A stretch of DNA of 64,000 nt, from NCBI GenBank assembly GCA_017577945.1, contig PKQS01000013.1:62001-126000 (forward strand), given 5' to 3'. The translations under genes and the position numbers were made by a program. This DNA comes from Bacillota bacterium (GTDB lineage: Bacteria > Bacillota > Limnochordia > Limnochordales > ZCTH02-B6). The notes below the pieces were generated by a model. It did not search any database and was not told the DNA's origin. It saw only the letters and a program-made list of their open reading frames with translations. This document shows positions 17,873-26,327 of this stretch, one piece after another. The first letter of the stretch is position 1. Each line of letters opens with the position of its first letter.

Positions 17873-18185
17873 GTTGGCTGACGGGCCTTGCGGCGGGCGG
17901 GACCGGCTGACTTGCGCAACAAGTTTGCCTGACTCCGGAAACGCCTCGCACGCGGCCTGGAAAGGAGGTGCATCCCCCGCAACGCCGGTGAAGGCGGGAG
18001 CAGGCAATTAGACGACGCTGCACACGTCGCAGCCAGCGGGGAGCGCAAGGTGCTGGGCGAGGCAACATGGATACTCGGCCATGCCGCGCTTCCCCCGACA
18101 CGCACACGCTGCAGCAGACGACGCAGCCATCGTCGGACGATACAACGTCGCAGCATCATCGCAGCAACCAACAAGGGGGATACGC

Positions 18186-19361
18186 ATGAAGAAAGCAGCT
18201 GTTCTTTTGACCTCGGCCCTCGTGCTGGCGCTGGCGGCGCCCATGGTTTCCGCCGCGCCCGTCGAGGTGTCCGGCACCGTGGAAACTCGCTTCGAGTACG
18301 CGCAGGACGCGTCGGGACGTTGGGGCCTGACGGGCAAGACGGGCATCGAGCTGTCGCCCAGCCTCCAGGTTGGCGACCAGGTCCGCCTGGGCATCGAGTT
18401 CGTGACGTCTCCGGACTCGATCGACGGTGACGGCCAGCCGACCGGGGACTTCGCCTCCGGCAGCCACGGCGCCATGTCGCCGGTGCTGAACAAGGTCTGG
18501 CTCCAGACGACCGGTGCGTTCTGGCAGGATGGTCCGGAAGTCACCACCACGGTCGGCGACGTGACCATCAACTGGAACGACTGGGTCGGCCGCCTGGGCA
18601 CCAAGCGGGCCGTCGCGGTGGAGGGCATCGACCTCATGGTCGCCGACGCCGACGTGTTCTACGCTTGGGACGGCGCTCAGAACCCGATGGGCATCCGGCT
18701 TGCCTCGGAGGTTGAGGGTATCGACCTCGAAGGCATGCTGGTCTACCGGGGCGGCGACTTCAACGCGGCGTTGAGCGCCGGCACCAACGTGAACGGCATC
18801 GACGTCGAAGGCACGCTGGCGCTGGACGCCGAGCAGCGCTCCGCGTTCAAGGTCGGCGCCGCGATGGACATCGCGGAGGACGTCACCTTGAAGGCCGGCT
18901 ACCGGCAGATGCAGGCTGGCTTCAGCCCGATGTACGCTCGCATGGACGGCGAGAACATCGTGCCGTTCAGCAGCGAGAGCCGGGCGAGCGGCTTCAACGT
19001 CGGTGTGGAGACGGAGTACCAGGGCTTCGTCCTGGGCGCCGAGTATGACCAGCCGACGCAGACCGCCACGCTGAGCGCGGCCCGGACGTTCGACTTCGAA
19101 GGCCATGCCATCGACGCCAAGTACGCGGCGACGGTGAAGCAGGGCCAGCCGATCCGGCATGAGGTCACGGCCAGCACGACCACGGACCTGATTCCGTACC
19201 TGCCGGGCGTGGGCCTCAACGCCAAGCTCACGGCGGAAGGCACCGACATCGACTACGAAGTCGGCGCCACCTACACCGCACCCAACGGCATCAGCCTCGG
19301 TGCCGAATACAGCTCCGTTGACGGCGCCAGCCTCCACGGCGGCCTCAAGGTGAGCTTCTAA
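18186..19361 (+). CDS. predicted outer-membrane beta-barrel protein
   Basis: A 391-residue secreted protein. A classical signal peptide (MKKAAVLLTSALVLALAAP, cleavage near VSA-A) is followed by alternating beta-strand patterns throughout (VEVSGTVETRFEY, VRLGIEF, ISLGAEYSSVDG), and the last strand ends GGLKVSF. A C-terminal phenylalanine is the usual recognition signal of the BAM machinery. No SLH or trimeric-porin domain was recognised. The ATG at 18186 has AAGGGGG upstream; the longer reading lacks a signal peptide at its start. It is flanked by terminators, so it is monocistronic, and probably highly expressed. Ligand and pore function are unknown. Confidence 0.75.
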   Translation: MKKAAVLLTSALVLALAAPMVSAAPVEVSGTVETRFEYAQDASGRWGLTGKTGIELSPSLQVGDQVRLGIEFVTSPDSIDGDGQPTGDFASGSHGAMSPVLNKVWLQTTGAFWQDGPEVTTTVGDVTINWNDWVGRLGTKRAVAVEGIDLMVADADVFYAWDGAQNPMGIRLASEVEGIDLEGMLVYRGGDFNAALSAGTNVNGIDVEGTLALDAEQRSAFKVGAAMDIAEDVTLKAGYRQMQAGFSPMYARMDGENIVPFSSESRASGFNVGVETEYQGFVLGAEYDQPTQTATLSAARTFDFEGHAIDAKYAATVKQGQPIRHEVTASTTTDLIPYLPGVGLNAKLTAEGTDIDYEVGATYTAPNGISLGAEYSSVDGASLHGGLKVSF

Positions 19362-19373
19362 GCCAGCGAAAAA

Positions 19374-19404
19374 CGGCGGTGCGCCTCCCCGGCGCACCGC
19401 CGTC
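19374..19404. terminator. long GC-rich hairpin after outer-membrane protein gene
   Basis: ACGGCGGTGCGCC and GGCGCACCGCCGT make a perfect 13-bp stem with the loop TCCCC. No T-tract follows directly. It is the first of two hairpins in a row and may protect the 3' end of the mRNA. Confidence 0.6.
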
Positions 19405-19416
19405 TCCGACACGGGC

Positions 19417-19465
19417 AAAGCCCCGCGGAAGTCCGCTCCGCGGGGCTTTGCGTTTCTTTTTCTTC
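19417..19465 (+). terminator. strong intrinsic terminator
   Basis: CAAAGCCCCGCGGA (19417-19430) and TCCGCGGGGCTTTG (19438-19451) form a perfect 14-bp stem with a 7-base loop, followed by CGTTTCTTTTTCTTC. Together with the previous hairpin it isolates the outer-membrane protein gene from the ECF operon. Confidence 0.85.
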
Positions 19466-19517
19466 GCCGGGACTTCGCGTTTTCTTTTTTCCCTCCCGGA
19501 TTTCTCCCCGCAGGCGT

Positions 19518-19547
19518 TGAACTTTTTCCCCGGACGCAAGGTCTTAA
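19518..19547 (+). promoter_or_regulatory. sigma-E-like ECF promoter upstream of the sigma factor gene
   Basis: TGAACTT (19518-19524), 16-base spacer, GTCTTAA (19541-19547). This closely matches the GGAACTT-N16-GTCTAA pattern used by sigma-E type ECF factors. It lies about 30 bases before the start of the sigma gene itself, as expected for autoregulation. Confidence 0.65.
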
Positions 19548-19578
19548 ATTCTTGAGAGCACACGCGAGGAGGACGGCA

Positions 19579-20259
19579 GTGCGCAAGCGGCGCGAAGCCG
19601 GGCTCCGGCCCGGGGATGCCACGGAGGCGCTCATTGAGCGCACGCTGACGGGCGACGTCCGCGCGTTCGAGGCCCTGGTCACGCAGCATTACGGGCAGGT
19701 GTATGCCTTCGCCTGCCGCATGGTGGGCGCCGAGGCGGCCGAAGATGTGGCGCAGGACGTGTTCCTGCGCGTGTACCGGGCGTTGCCGTCGTACCGCGGC
19801 GACGCGTCGTTCACCACGTGGCTGTACCGGATCACCCACAACACCTGCCTCGACTACCGGCGCCGGCAGCGGCGGGAGCGGGAGCGGTCGCTGTCGCTGG
19901 ACGGGACGGCGGGGTCCGAGGAGGCCGCGCCACTGGAGTGGCTGGCGGCGGAAGACAGCGCCGGCGCGGACCCGCAGGCGCAAGCCGAGGCGCTGGACTT
20001 GCACGCGAAGCTGCAGCAAGCCCTGATGCGCCTGTCGGACAAGCACCGGGCGGTGCTGGTGCTGCACGACGTGCACGGCTTTCGCTACGAAGAGATCAAG
20101 GACATCGTCGGCTGCTCGCTGGGCACCGTCCGTTCCCGCCTGTACTACGCGCGGCGCGAGCTGAAGCGGCTGCTGCAGGAAATGTGGCCCGGCGAGTTCG
20201 AGGCGCTGCTGGTCGCGAAGGAGCGGCAGCACCGGGCCGGCGGGGCGCCGCCGGCGTGA
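19579..20259 (+). CDS. ECF RNA polymerase sigma factor (sigma-E/SigW-like)
   Basis: A 226-residue sigma-70 family ECF factor. Region 2 is visible as DVRAFEALVTQHYGQVYAFA and AEDVAQDVFLRVYRALPSYRG, then TWLYRITHNTCLDYRRR. Region 4 is MRLSDKHRAVLVLHDVHGF, then YEEIKDIVGCSLGTVRSRL. GTG at 19579 is selected because GAGGAGG lies 6 bases upstream; a TTG at 19552 gives a longer but unsupported form. The next gene is a zinc anti-sigma factor, and a sigma-E-like promoter lies upstream, so the pair should autoregulate. Downstream envelope and efflux genes are the likely regulon core. Confidence 0.93.
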   Translation: MRKRREAGLRPGDATEALIERTLTGDVRAFEALVTQHYGQVYAFACRMVGAEAAEDVAQDVFLRVYRALPSYRGDASFTTWLYRITHNTCLDYRRRQRRERERSLSLDGTAGSEEAAPLEWLAAEDSAGADPQAQAEALDLHAKLQQALMRLSDKHRAVLVLHDVHGFRYEEIKDIVGCSLGTVRSRLYYARRELKRLLQEMWPGEFEALLVAKERQHRAGGAPPA

Positions 20260-20276
20260 GGGAAGGAGGGACGGGG

Positions 20277-20753
20277 GTGCGCTGTTCTCCGGAGCGGCTG
20301 GATGCTTACGTGGACGGCGAGCTGGATGAGGCGGCGCGCCGGGAGGTGCAGCGGCATTTGGCCGCGTGCGAGCACTGCCGGTCCGAGGTGGAGGCGTTGC
20401 GGGCGCTGAAGGCGATGCTGCGCGAATCGGCGCCGTGGCTGGCCCCCGCCGACGTGCGGCGGCAGGTGGCCGACATCGTGGGGCAAGTGCGGTTCCGGGA
20501 AGCGCAAAGGCTGCGTCGCCAGCGCAGGAGGCGGTTCGTTCAGGGGGCGCTGCTGGGCGGCCTCATCGGCACCGTGGCCGCCGCGGCGGTGGCCGCCGTG
20601 GCCTGGCTAGGCGGCGAGCTGCCCGGCCGGCCGTCGGCCCTGGCCTCTACGGTGGACGCGGTCGTGACGGAACACAGCCGCCAGGCGTGGCTGCTGGAGG
20701 CGGGCGTAGATGACTGGCCCGAATGGCAATGGTCGTGGGAGTGGGAGCGATAA
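20277..20753 (+). CDS. zinc-finger (zf-HC2) anti-sigma factor
   Basis: A 158-residue single-pass membrane protein. The N-terminal zinc-binding anti-sigma domain has C3 and HLAACEHC (H-x3-C-x2-C). A transmembrane segment (GALLGGLIGTVAAAAVAAVA) follows near residues 85-105, leaving a short outer tail rich in tryptophan (DDWPEWQWSWEWER). It would hold the upstream sigma factor inactive until envelope stress releases it. The GTG start at 20277 follows GGAAGGAGGG and lies 17 bases after the sigma stop. The RseB-like gene starts 4 bases after its stop. Confidence 0.88.
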   Translation: MRCSPERLDAYVDGELDEAARREVQRHLAACEHCRSEVEALRALKAMLRESAPWLAPADVRRQVADIVGQVRFREAQRLRRQRRRRFVQGALLGGLIGTVAAAAVAAVAWLGGELPGRPSALASTVDAVVTEHSRQAWLLEAGVDDWPEWQWSWEWER

Positions 20754-20756
20754 GGA

Positions 20757-21884
20757 ATGAGGAAGGTTCGGTTCGCACTGGCTTCGCTCTCCTTCTTGTT
20801 CGCGCTGTTGCTGTTCGCGGTGCCGGCGCTGGCGCAGGCGGATGACGCGGCTGCACCGGCGGAGACGGCACAGGCGGCGGCCGAGGCACCGGCCGGCGTG
20901 ACGCCGGGCGTGGACGAGGCCCCGGAGGCGGCCGGAGAGGAGGACGAGGCCGCCGCGGAACCGGAGAAGATCGTGCGGCGGTCGTTCGCGGCTCGCTGGG
21001 AGCGGCCCATCCGCTATCGCGAAATGCGCACGCTCTTCCGGAAGGACAAACCGGAAACCATTGAACGGCGCATTTGGTGGCGGCCGCCCGACAGGCTCAG
21101 GGTCGAGGAAGAAGACGGCCGCGGCTGGCGCGTGTTCCTTTGGAACGAACGGGGCCAATGGTTCTTCGATTCTCGTTTCCCCTATCTGCTTCACATCAGG
21201 GTTAGCCGTCCCGGTTTGCCTCTCGAAAGACTACCCTTTGACGACGAAGGCGCGCCACGCCGGCCCTCCCCTTCCCGCGAGGAATGGTCTAAGCGGGAGC
21301 TGACCGGGCCGGGCGGGCGGCGGATGCACGTCATCGAATGGTGCCGGCCGGGAGGCTGCAGCCGCTGGTGGATTGACCGCGAGAACTCCTTCCCGTGGAT
21401 GGAGGAGCACTTCGGCCCCGACGGGGAGCCGGCGGCGCTCATCATACGCACCGACGTGGAACTGGACGCCGCCTTGGGCGACGACGTCTTCGAGTTCGAA
21501 GTGCCCGAAGGCGTCGAGGTGCTGACGAACGCGCAGGAGTGGCGGCAGCGCGTCATCGTGTACGGCGTCCGCTCCGAGGCGCCGTTCCCGGCGGCGCTGC
21601 CGACGTACCTGCCGGCGGGCTACGCCTTGGTGGGCGGCCGCGTGATCGAAATCAACGGCCTGCCGGCGGTGCACTGGCAGTTCTTCAACGGCGCCACGGT
21701 GTTGTCGATGTTCCAGCTGCCGGAGGACGGCCTGTTCCGGCCCCGCCCGGGCGTGCCGATCATCCTGCGGCAGGGTGAGGCCACAGTCGTCAGCGTGGTG
21801 CGCAACGGGCACCGCTTTTTCGTCGTCGGCGACGTGAGCGTCGGGGAAGCGCAACGGATGCTGGTAAGCCTCGAGGATCTCTAA
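20757..21884 (+). CDS. secreted LolA/RseB (MucB)-like protein
   Basis: A 375-residue exported protein. The signal peptide covers about residues 1-24 (LASLSFLFALLLFAVPALA) and is followed by an Ala/Glu-rich linker. The core (RSFAARWERPIRYREMRTLF, RIWWRPPDRLRVEE, DVFEFEVPEGVEVL) has the strand pattern of LolA-fold proteins, and a second part (LPTYLPAGYALVGGRVIEI) resembles the C-terminal half of RseB/MucB. RseB senses envelope damage and restrains anti-sigma cleavage in proteobacteria. Position directly after the sigma/anti-sigma pair supports that role here. Two cysteines (WCRPGGC) could form a disulfide. The similarity is by pattern only. Confidence 0.68.
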   Translation: MRKVRFALASLSFLFALLLFAVPALAQADDAAAPAETAQAAAEAPAGVTPGVDEAPEAAGEEDEAAAEPEKIVRRSFAARWERPIRYREMRTLFRKDKPETIERRIWWRPPDRLRVEEEDGRGWRVFLWNERGQWFFDSRFPYLLHIRVSRPGLPLERLPFDDEGAPRRPSPSREEWSKRELTGPGGRRMHVIEWCRPGGCSRWWIDRENSFPWMEEHFGPDGEPAALIIRTDVELDAALGDDVFEFEVPEGVEVLTNAQEWRQRVIVYGVRSEAPFPAALPTYLPAGYALVGGRVIEINGLPAVHWQFFNGATVLSMFQLPEDGLFRPRPGVPIILRQGEATVVSVVRNGHRFFVVGDVSVGEAQRMLVSLEDL

Positions 21885-21909
21885 ATTTGTCGAAAGGGAG
21901 CCGAGAGCC

Positions 21910-23046
21910 ATGGGCAACGCGACGGAGTTCCACCAGGCGGCCGCTCGCCGTCTTGGCCTTCTTGCTTGGCTGACGGCGGCGCTCATCGTGGGCGCCGCTT
22001 TCGTTTCGGGGGCTTGGCAGGCGGCTGCGCAGGAGGCGGGCGGTGAGCCGGGTCAAGTCATCGAGCTGACGCTGGCCGAAGCGGTGCGACTGGCGTTCGA
22101 GCACGACGTGGACCACGAAATCGCTCGCTTGACGTGGGAGAACGCCCGCATCGACAACATGATCGCCCGGGCCAGCGGCCCGCTCACTCAGTATGAGGAG
22201 CTACAGCGGGAGCTGCAGGAGCGCCGGGCGGAAAACAACTACTTGTCGAGCCGCCGGTCGCTGGTGCTCAACGTCGTGCAGGAATACTTCGAGCTTAAGC
22301 AGGCGGCCGTGCAGGCGGAGGTGGCCCGCCGGCAGGCGGAGCTGGCCCGGCGGCAGCTGGAGATCGTCCGCCAGATGGTGGCCATCGGCGAGCGGCATCC
22401 GTCCGAGGAGCTGCGCGAGCAAAACCGCGTCGCCGCGGCTGAATTGGCGGCCGAAAACGCGGAGCGCACGTACCGCAACCGGGAGGAAGCGCTGCGGCTG
22501 CGGCTCGGGCTGCCCGAGGGCGTGACGCTGGTGCCGGTGGACGAGCCGGTGGCGATTCCGTTCGACTGGACGCTGGAGGAGACGCTGGTGTACGCGCTCA
22601 AACACAGCTTCAGCGTCTGGGAGCGGGAGACGAACCTGCGCATCGCGGAGATGGACCTGGAGGCGCTGCGCGCCCAGGATCCTGCGCCTCTGCAGCTGCA
22701 GAAGGCGGAAAACAATTTCCGCATCACCCAGCTGAACGCCCTGAAGGCCGACCGTAGCTTTCGCAACAGCGTGGCCAACGCCTACCACAGCTTGATGGAT
22801 GCGGCCCGGCGGCTGGAGTCGGCCAAGGTGGAGTACGAGCTGGCGCTGGCTTCGTTTGAAGTGGCGCGGCGCCAGTACGAGCTGGGCCTCACGACGGATA
22901 CCGAGTGGGAGCAGGCGCAGCTGGACCGGATCAACGCGGAGCAGTCGTACCGCGACTCGGTGTTCAGCTACATGCGGGCCCGGCTGGACTTGCTCAACTT
23001 GATCGGCTACCCCTTCGAGCAGGATGAGGAGTTTGCGGCGCAATGA
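21910..23046 (+). CDS. TolC-family outer-membrane efflux protein (first copy)
   Basis: An outer-membrane channel protein of the TolC/OEP family, 378 residues, shorter than the usual 420-490. It has a signal-type hydrophobic segment (LAWLTAALIVGAAFVSGA) and long alpha-helical heptad stretches (ELQERRAENNYLSSRRSLVLN; AEVARRQAELARRQLEIVRQ). The typical repeat (ASFEVARRQYELGLTTDTEWEQAQ) is near the C-terminus. ATG at 21910 follows AAAGGGAGCCGAGAG. It is translationally coupled to the second TolC gene (ATGA). It belongs to the ECF/efflux operon. Confidence 0.85.
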   Translation: MGNATEFHQAAARRLGLLAWLTAALIVGAAFVSGAWQAAAQEAGGEPGQVIELTLAEAVRLAFEHDVDHEIARLTWENARIDNMIARASGPLTQYEELQRELQERRAENNYLSSRRSLVLNVVQEYFELKQAAVQAEVARRQAELARRQLEIVRQMVAIGERHPSEELREQNRVAAAELAAENAERTYRNREEALRLRLGLPEGVTLVPVDEPVAIPFDWTLEETLVYALKHSFSVWERETNLRIAEMDLEALRAQDPAPLQLQKAENNFRITQLNALKADRSFRNSVANAYHSLMDAARRLESAKVEYELALASFEVARRQYELGLTTDTEWEQAQLDRINAEQSYRDSVFSYMRARLDLLNLIGYPFEQDEEFAAQ

Positions 23047-24518
23047 GGCGAGTTCGGGCGGTGCGAAAGCTGACCGCGGCGCTGCTGGCGCTGGCGGCGG
23101 CTTGGCTGGCCGGCGCGGGCGCCGCCGCGGCCCCGCGGTATCTCAGCCTGCACGAGGCGTGGGCGCTGGCCGAGGAGCATCACCCGCGGATGGTGGAGGC
23201 CCGCCGGAACCTGGCGGCGCTGGAGCGCGAGCTGCAGCAGCGGGAGAATGCCTACGCCCCGGTGGTGAACTTGTCGATCGGGGGGCTTTCGGCCAGCGTG
23301 GACCCGGAAGGCGACTGGCGCTGGCCGAGCCCGTCGGCATCGCTGAGCGCGAGCGTGAAACTGCCTGCGGGCGTCACCATCACCTTGCAGGCCACGTCGC
23401 CTAGCCTTTCTTCGCCGAGCTCCAGCAACAACTGGCGGGGTTCGGTGCAGGTTCAGTATCCCTTGTTCCGTTCGCCCGAGCTGGACGGCGACGCGCAGGC
23501 GCTGCGGCAGGCGCGGCAGTCGCTGGAGGCGGCCCGGCGGGAGCTGGAGCAGCGGCGGGACGAGGTGCGGGCCGCGGTACTGGCGGCCATGCAGGCGGAG
23601 CAAATCGCGGCGGCGCGGCTGCGGCTGGCCGAGGCCGCCTACGCCGACGCCGTCGCGTCGTGGGAACTGGCCCAGCGGCAAATGGCGCTGGGGATAATGA
23701 CCGAGGCCGAGTACTTGGCCGCACAGGTGGATTTGCTGCGGGCCGAGCAGGAGCGTCTCAGCGCCGAGCGCGCCTGGCAGGCGCGCCGGCGGGAGCTGGG
23801 CGACATGCTGGGCCTGGACGACGCGTTCGCATATGAATTTGAAGACGTGCTGGCGGTGACGGCCATGCCCGATCCGGGCGATCCGGAAGCGGCGGTGGAG
23901 CGGGCCGTGGCCAACAGCCTGACGGTATGGGAGCGGCGGCAGTCTGTCGAGACGGCGGAGATGCAGCTCGCGGCCGAGCGCGAGCGCTCGGGGCTGACGG
24001 CGCAGTTGAGTGCGACATACACGCCCCGCGGCGCCGTTGACGAGCAGGGGCCTCCGAATTCGCAGACGCCGTCCCGCAGCGTCTTCCGGGTGGACGTCAG
24101 CATCAGCTACCCGCTGTACGACGCCGGGCAGCGCCGCCTGGCGCTGCAGGCGCGGGAGGAAGCGGTGGAACGGGCGCGGGAGCAGCTGGCCCAGGCGGAG
24201 CAGGACGTGCGGTCGCGGGTGGCGGACTTGTTCGTGCAGCTCGAAGATGCGCGGCGCGACGTGGAAATCGCGTCGCTGGACTTGCGCCGGGCGGAGCTGG
24301 AGATGGCGGCGGTGCTGCGCCAGGCGGAGCTGGCCGTGGCGGCGGCGGGCCAAGACGACGTGGAGCGGGCCCGCCGCAACGTGGTGCGGGCGGAGCTCTC
24401 GTACCTAGAGGCCGTGCAGCGGTACCAAGCGCGCTGGATTGAGTTGCAGCGGCTCCAGGGGCCGGTGCCGTGGGAGCAGCTCTTAGGCGCGGCCGCCGGC
24501 GGGGAGGTGTGGCGATGA
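23043..24518 (+). CDS. TolC-family outer-membrane efflux protein (second copy)
   Basis: A full-length 491-residue TolC/OEP protein. The signal peptide is KLTAALLALAAAWLAGAGAAAA, followed by LSLHEAWALAEEHHPRMVEARRN, the usual OEP opening. Strand segments (RSVFRVDVSISYPLYDAGQRR) and paired long helices are visible in each half. It is distinct from the first copy in length and strand content. Start and stop both overlap neighbours by 4 bases (ATGA). It should form the outer-membrane duct for the MacA/MacB exporter encoded downstream. Confidence 0.9.
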   Translation: MRRVRAVRKLTAALLALAAAWLAGAGAAAAPRYLSLHEAWALAEEHHPRMVEARRNLAALERELQQRENAYAPVVNLSIGGLSASVDPEGDWRWPSPSASLSASVKLPAGVTITLQATSPSLSSPSSSNNWRGSVQVQYPLFRSPELDGDAQALRQARQSLEAARRELEQRRDEVRAAVLAAMQAEQIAAARLRLAEAAYADAVASWELAQRQMALGIMTEAEYLAAQVDLLRAEQERLSAERAWQARRRELGDMLGLDDAFAYEFEDVLAVTAMPDPGDPEAAVERAVANSLTVWERRQSVETAEMQLAAERERSGLTAQLSATYTPRGAVDEQGPPNSQTPSRSVFRVDVSISYPLYDAGQRRLALQAREEAVERAREQLAQAEQDVRSRVADLFVQLEDARRDVEIASLDLRRAELEMAAVLRQAELAVAAAGQDDVERARRNVVRAELSYLEAVQRYQARWIELQRLQGPVPWEQLLGAAAGGEVWR

Positions 24519-25594
24519 AGCGGAGACGCTGGTTGCTGTTCGTCATCATCGCTTTGGTCATCGCGGCGGCGGGCGCGGGCGTCTACGCCTGGCGCGCTCG
24601 GATGGCCGCGGGTCGCGTGGGCGCGGCGACGCGCCAGGCCGCCATGAGCGTCATGACCACCATTCCCGTTCAACGCCGCGACATCGTGCAAACCGTCACC
24701 GCAACGGGCCAGGTGCAGCCGGCCCGGCAGGTGAACCTGAGCTTCGGCCGCTCGGGACGGGTAAAGGAAGTGCACGTGCAGGTGGGCGACCGCGTCGAGG
24801 CGGGGCAGCTGCTGGCCACGCTGGACAACCGGGAGCAGGAGCTGGCCTACATTCGTGCCCGCAACGCGTACGAAATCGCCCTCATCGACGCCGCGCCCAA
24901 CACGGTCCGAGAACGGGAGATCGACATGGAGCTGGCGTGGGACGCGCTGCAGCAGACGTACTTGCGGGCGCCCTTCGCCGGCGTCGTCACCGAGGTCGGC
25001 GTGGAGCCCGGACAGACCGTGGGCAACAACGATCTGGTCGTGCAGCTGGTGGACGACTCGTCGTTCCTCGTGCGCGTCGCGGTGGATGAACTGGACATCG
25101 CTCGCGTGAAGGAGGGCCAGCGGGTCGAAATCCGCCTGGACGCGGATCCTAGCCGCATGTGGCCGGGCGTCGTGGAGCACGTGAGCTTGGTGGCCAACAC
25201 GTCAGGCAACCTGGTCACGGTGCCGGTGACGGTGCGGTTCACGGAAGTGGACGACTTCTTGCGTTCCGGCTACACGGCCACCGTGAACATCATCGTGACT
25301 GAGAAGCGTGGCGTGCCGGTGGTGCCGGTGGAGGCCATCTACGAGGAAGGCGGCCTGCGCACGGTGACGAAAGTGGTGGACGGCGAGACCGTCCGGGTGC
25401 CGGTGGAGACGGGCTTGTCCGACGGGGTCTGGGTCGAGATTGTGTCCGGCCTGGAAGTGGGCGATCAGGTGGTGGCGCTCAACTACCGCGGCGGCTCGTT
25501 GCCGGTTTCGGGGGCCGGGCGGACAGGCGGCGGCGCGGGCGGCGGCTTCCGGGGCGTGCAGGTGCCTGGCATCGGCCTGCCTTTTGGCCGCTGA
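24515..25594 (+). CDS. MacA-like periplasmic adaptor (HlyD/RND-type) protein
   Basis: A 359-residue membrane-fusion protein. An N-terminal anchor ([21 protein letters not shown]) is followed by the lipoyl half-motifs ([21 protein letters not shown] and [20 protein letters not shown]), a beta-barrel domain and a C-terminal membrane-proximal domain ([15 protein letters not shown]). The alpha-hairpin between the lipoyl halves is only about 50 residues, much shorter than in proteobacterial MacA. A Gly-rich tail ends the protein. The ATG at 24515 overlaps the TolC stop, with GGGGAGGTG as ribosome site. It would connect the MacB pump to TolC. Confidence 0.88.
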   Translation: MKRRRWLLFVIIALVIAAAGAGVYAWRARMAAGRVGAATRQAAMSVMTTIPVQRRDIVQTVTATGQVQPARQVNLSFGRSGRVKEVHVQVGDRVEAGQLLATLDNREQELAYIRARNAYEIALIDAAPNTVREREIDMELAWDALQQTYLRAPFAGVVTEVGVEPGQTVGNNDLVVQLVDDSSFLVRVAVDELDIARVKEGQRVEIRLDADPSRMWPGVVEHVSLVANTSGNLVTVPVTVRFTEVDDFLRSGYTATVNIIVTEKRGVPVVPVEAIYEEGGLRTVTKVVDGETVRVPVETGLSDGVWVEIVSGLEVGDQVVALNYRGGSLPVSGAGRTGGGAGGGFRGVQVPGIGLPFGR

Positions 25595-25607
25595 AGGAGG
25601 CGCGCAC

Positions 25608-26327
25608 GTGACGCCGACGTTCGTGGCCCAAAACCTGACGAAGGTCTACAACATGGGCGCCGTGCAGGTGCATGCGCTGCGCGGCGTGTCCTTTTCCATT
25701 GCGTCCGGGGAAATGGTGGCCATTATGGGACCCTCCGGCTCGGGCAAGTCGACGCTGATGCATATCATGGGCTGCCTGGATAAGCCGACCACGGGGCGCG
25801 TTCTCCTCGACGGCGAGGACGTGACCCGGGCGTCCGACAACCGCCTGGCCGAACTGCGCAACAAGAAAATCGGCTTCGTCTTCCAGCAGTTCAACCTACT
25901 GCCGCGCCTGACGGCCTTGGACAACGTGGAGCTGCCGCTGCTGTACGCGGGCATGCCGAAGAAAACGCGCCGCGAGAAGGCCATGGCGCTGCTGGAGCTG
26001 GTGGGTCTGAAAGATCGGATGCACCACAAGCCCAATGAACTGTCGGGCGGCCAGAAGCAGCGTGTCGCCATCGCCCGGGCGCTGGTCAACGATCCGTCGG
26101 TGGTGCTGGCCGACGAGCCTACGGGCGCCTTGGATACGAAGACCGGCGCGGAAATCATGGAACTGCTGGCAAAGCTCAACGAGGCGGGGCATACCATCGT
26201 GGTCGTCACCCACGACCCCGAAGTGGCCCGGTACGCCCGGCGCATCATTTACCTGCGCGACGGGCTCATCGCGGGCGAGGAAGAGGTGGCGAACCGCAGC
26301 CGCCGGGAGGCGGAGGCGAGAGCGTGA
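25608..26327 (+). CDS. MacB/LolD-type ABC transporter ATP-binding protein
   Basis: A 239-residue ABC ATPase. Walker A is GPSGSGKST, the Q-loop is [22 protein letters not shown], the signature is [14 protein letters not shown], Walker B is [12 protein letters not shown] and the H-loop is [14 protein letters not shown]. These are diagnostic of the MacB/LolD/FtsE class. The GTG start has GAAGGAGG 8 bases upstream. It overlaps the permease gene by 4 bases. It powers the permease encoded next for export of an unknown substrate (peptide, lipid or drug). Confidence 0.93.
   Translation: MTPTFVAQNLTKVYNMGAVQVHALRGVSFSIASGEMVAIMGPSGSGKSTLMHIMGCLDKPTTGRVLLDGEDVTRASDNRLAELRNKKIGFVFQQFNLLPRLTALDNVELPLLYAGMPKKTRREKAMALLELVGLKDRMHHKPNELSGGQKQRVAIARALVNDPSVVLADEPTGALDTKTGAEIMELLAKLNEAGHTIVVVTHDPEVARYARRIIYLRDGLIAGEEEVANRSRREAEARA

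Larger units (their letters stand above)
17547..18185 (+). other. 639-base non-coding stretch upstream of an outer-membrane protein
   Basis: No credible protein gene is seen. It holds a hairpin right after the msmX-like gene (17551-17571), about 270 bases without assignment, a strong intrinsic terminator at 17844-17872, and then a leader of about 310 bases for the gene at 18186. That leader carries a full-length Shine-Dalgarno-like AAAGGAGGTGCATCCC at 17961, about 215 bases before the start codon. The part before the terminator could be a small RNA or a long 3' region. No riboswitch class was recognised. Confidence 0.5.

Noticed and set aside
17754..18011. 85-residue frame in the intergenic stretch
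   Set aside because: It has no ribosome site or domain and runs across a strong terminator hairpin.
17551..19404. CRISPR or repeat array
   Set aside because: The hairpins differ in sequence and spacing, and no regularly spaced direct repeat is present here or elsewhere in the window.
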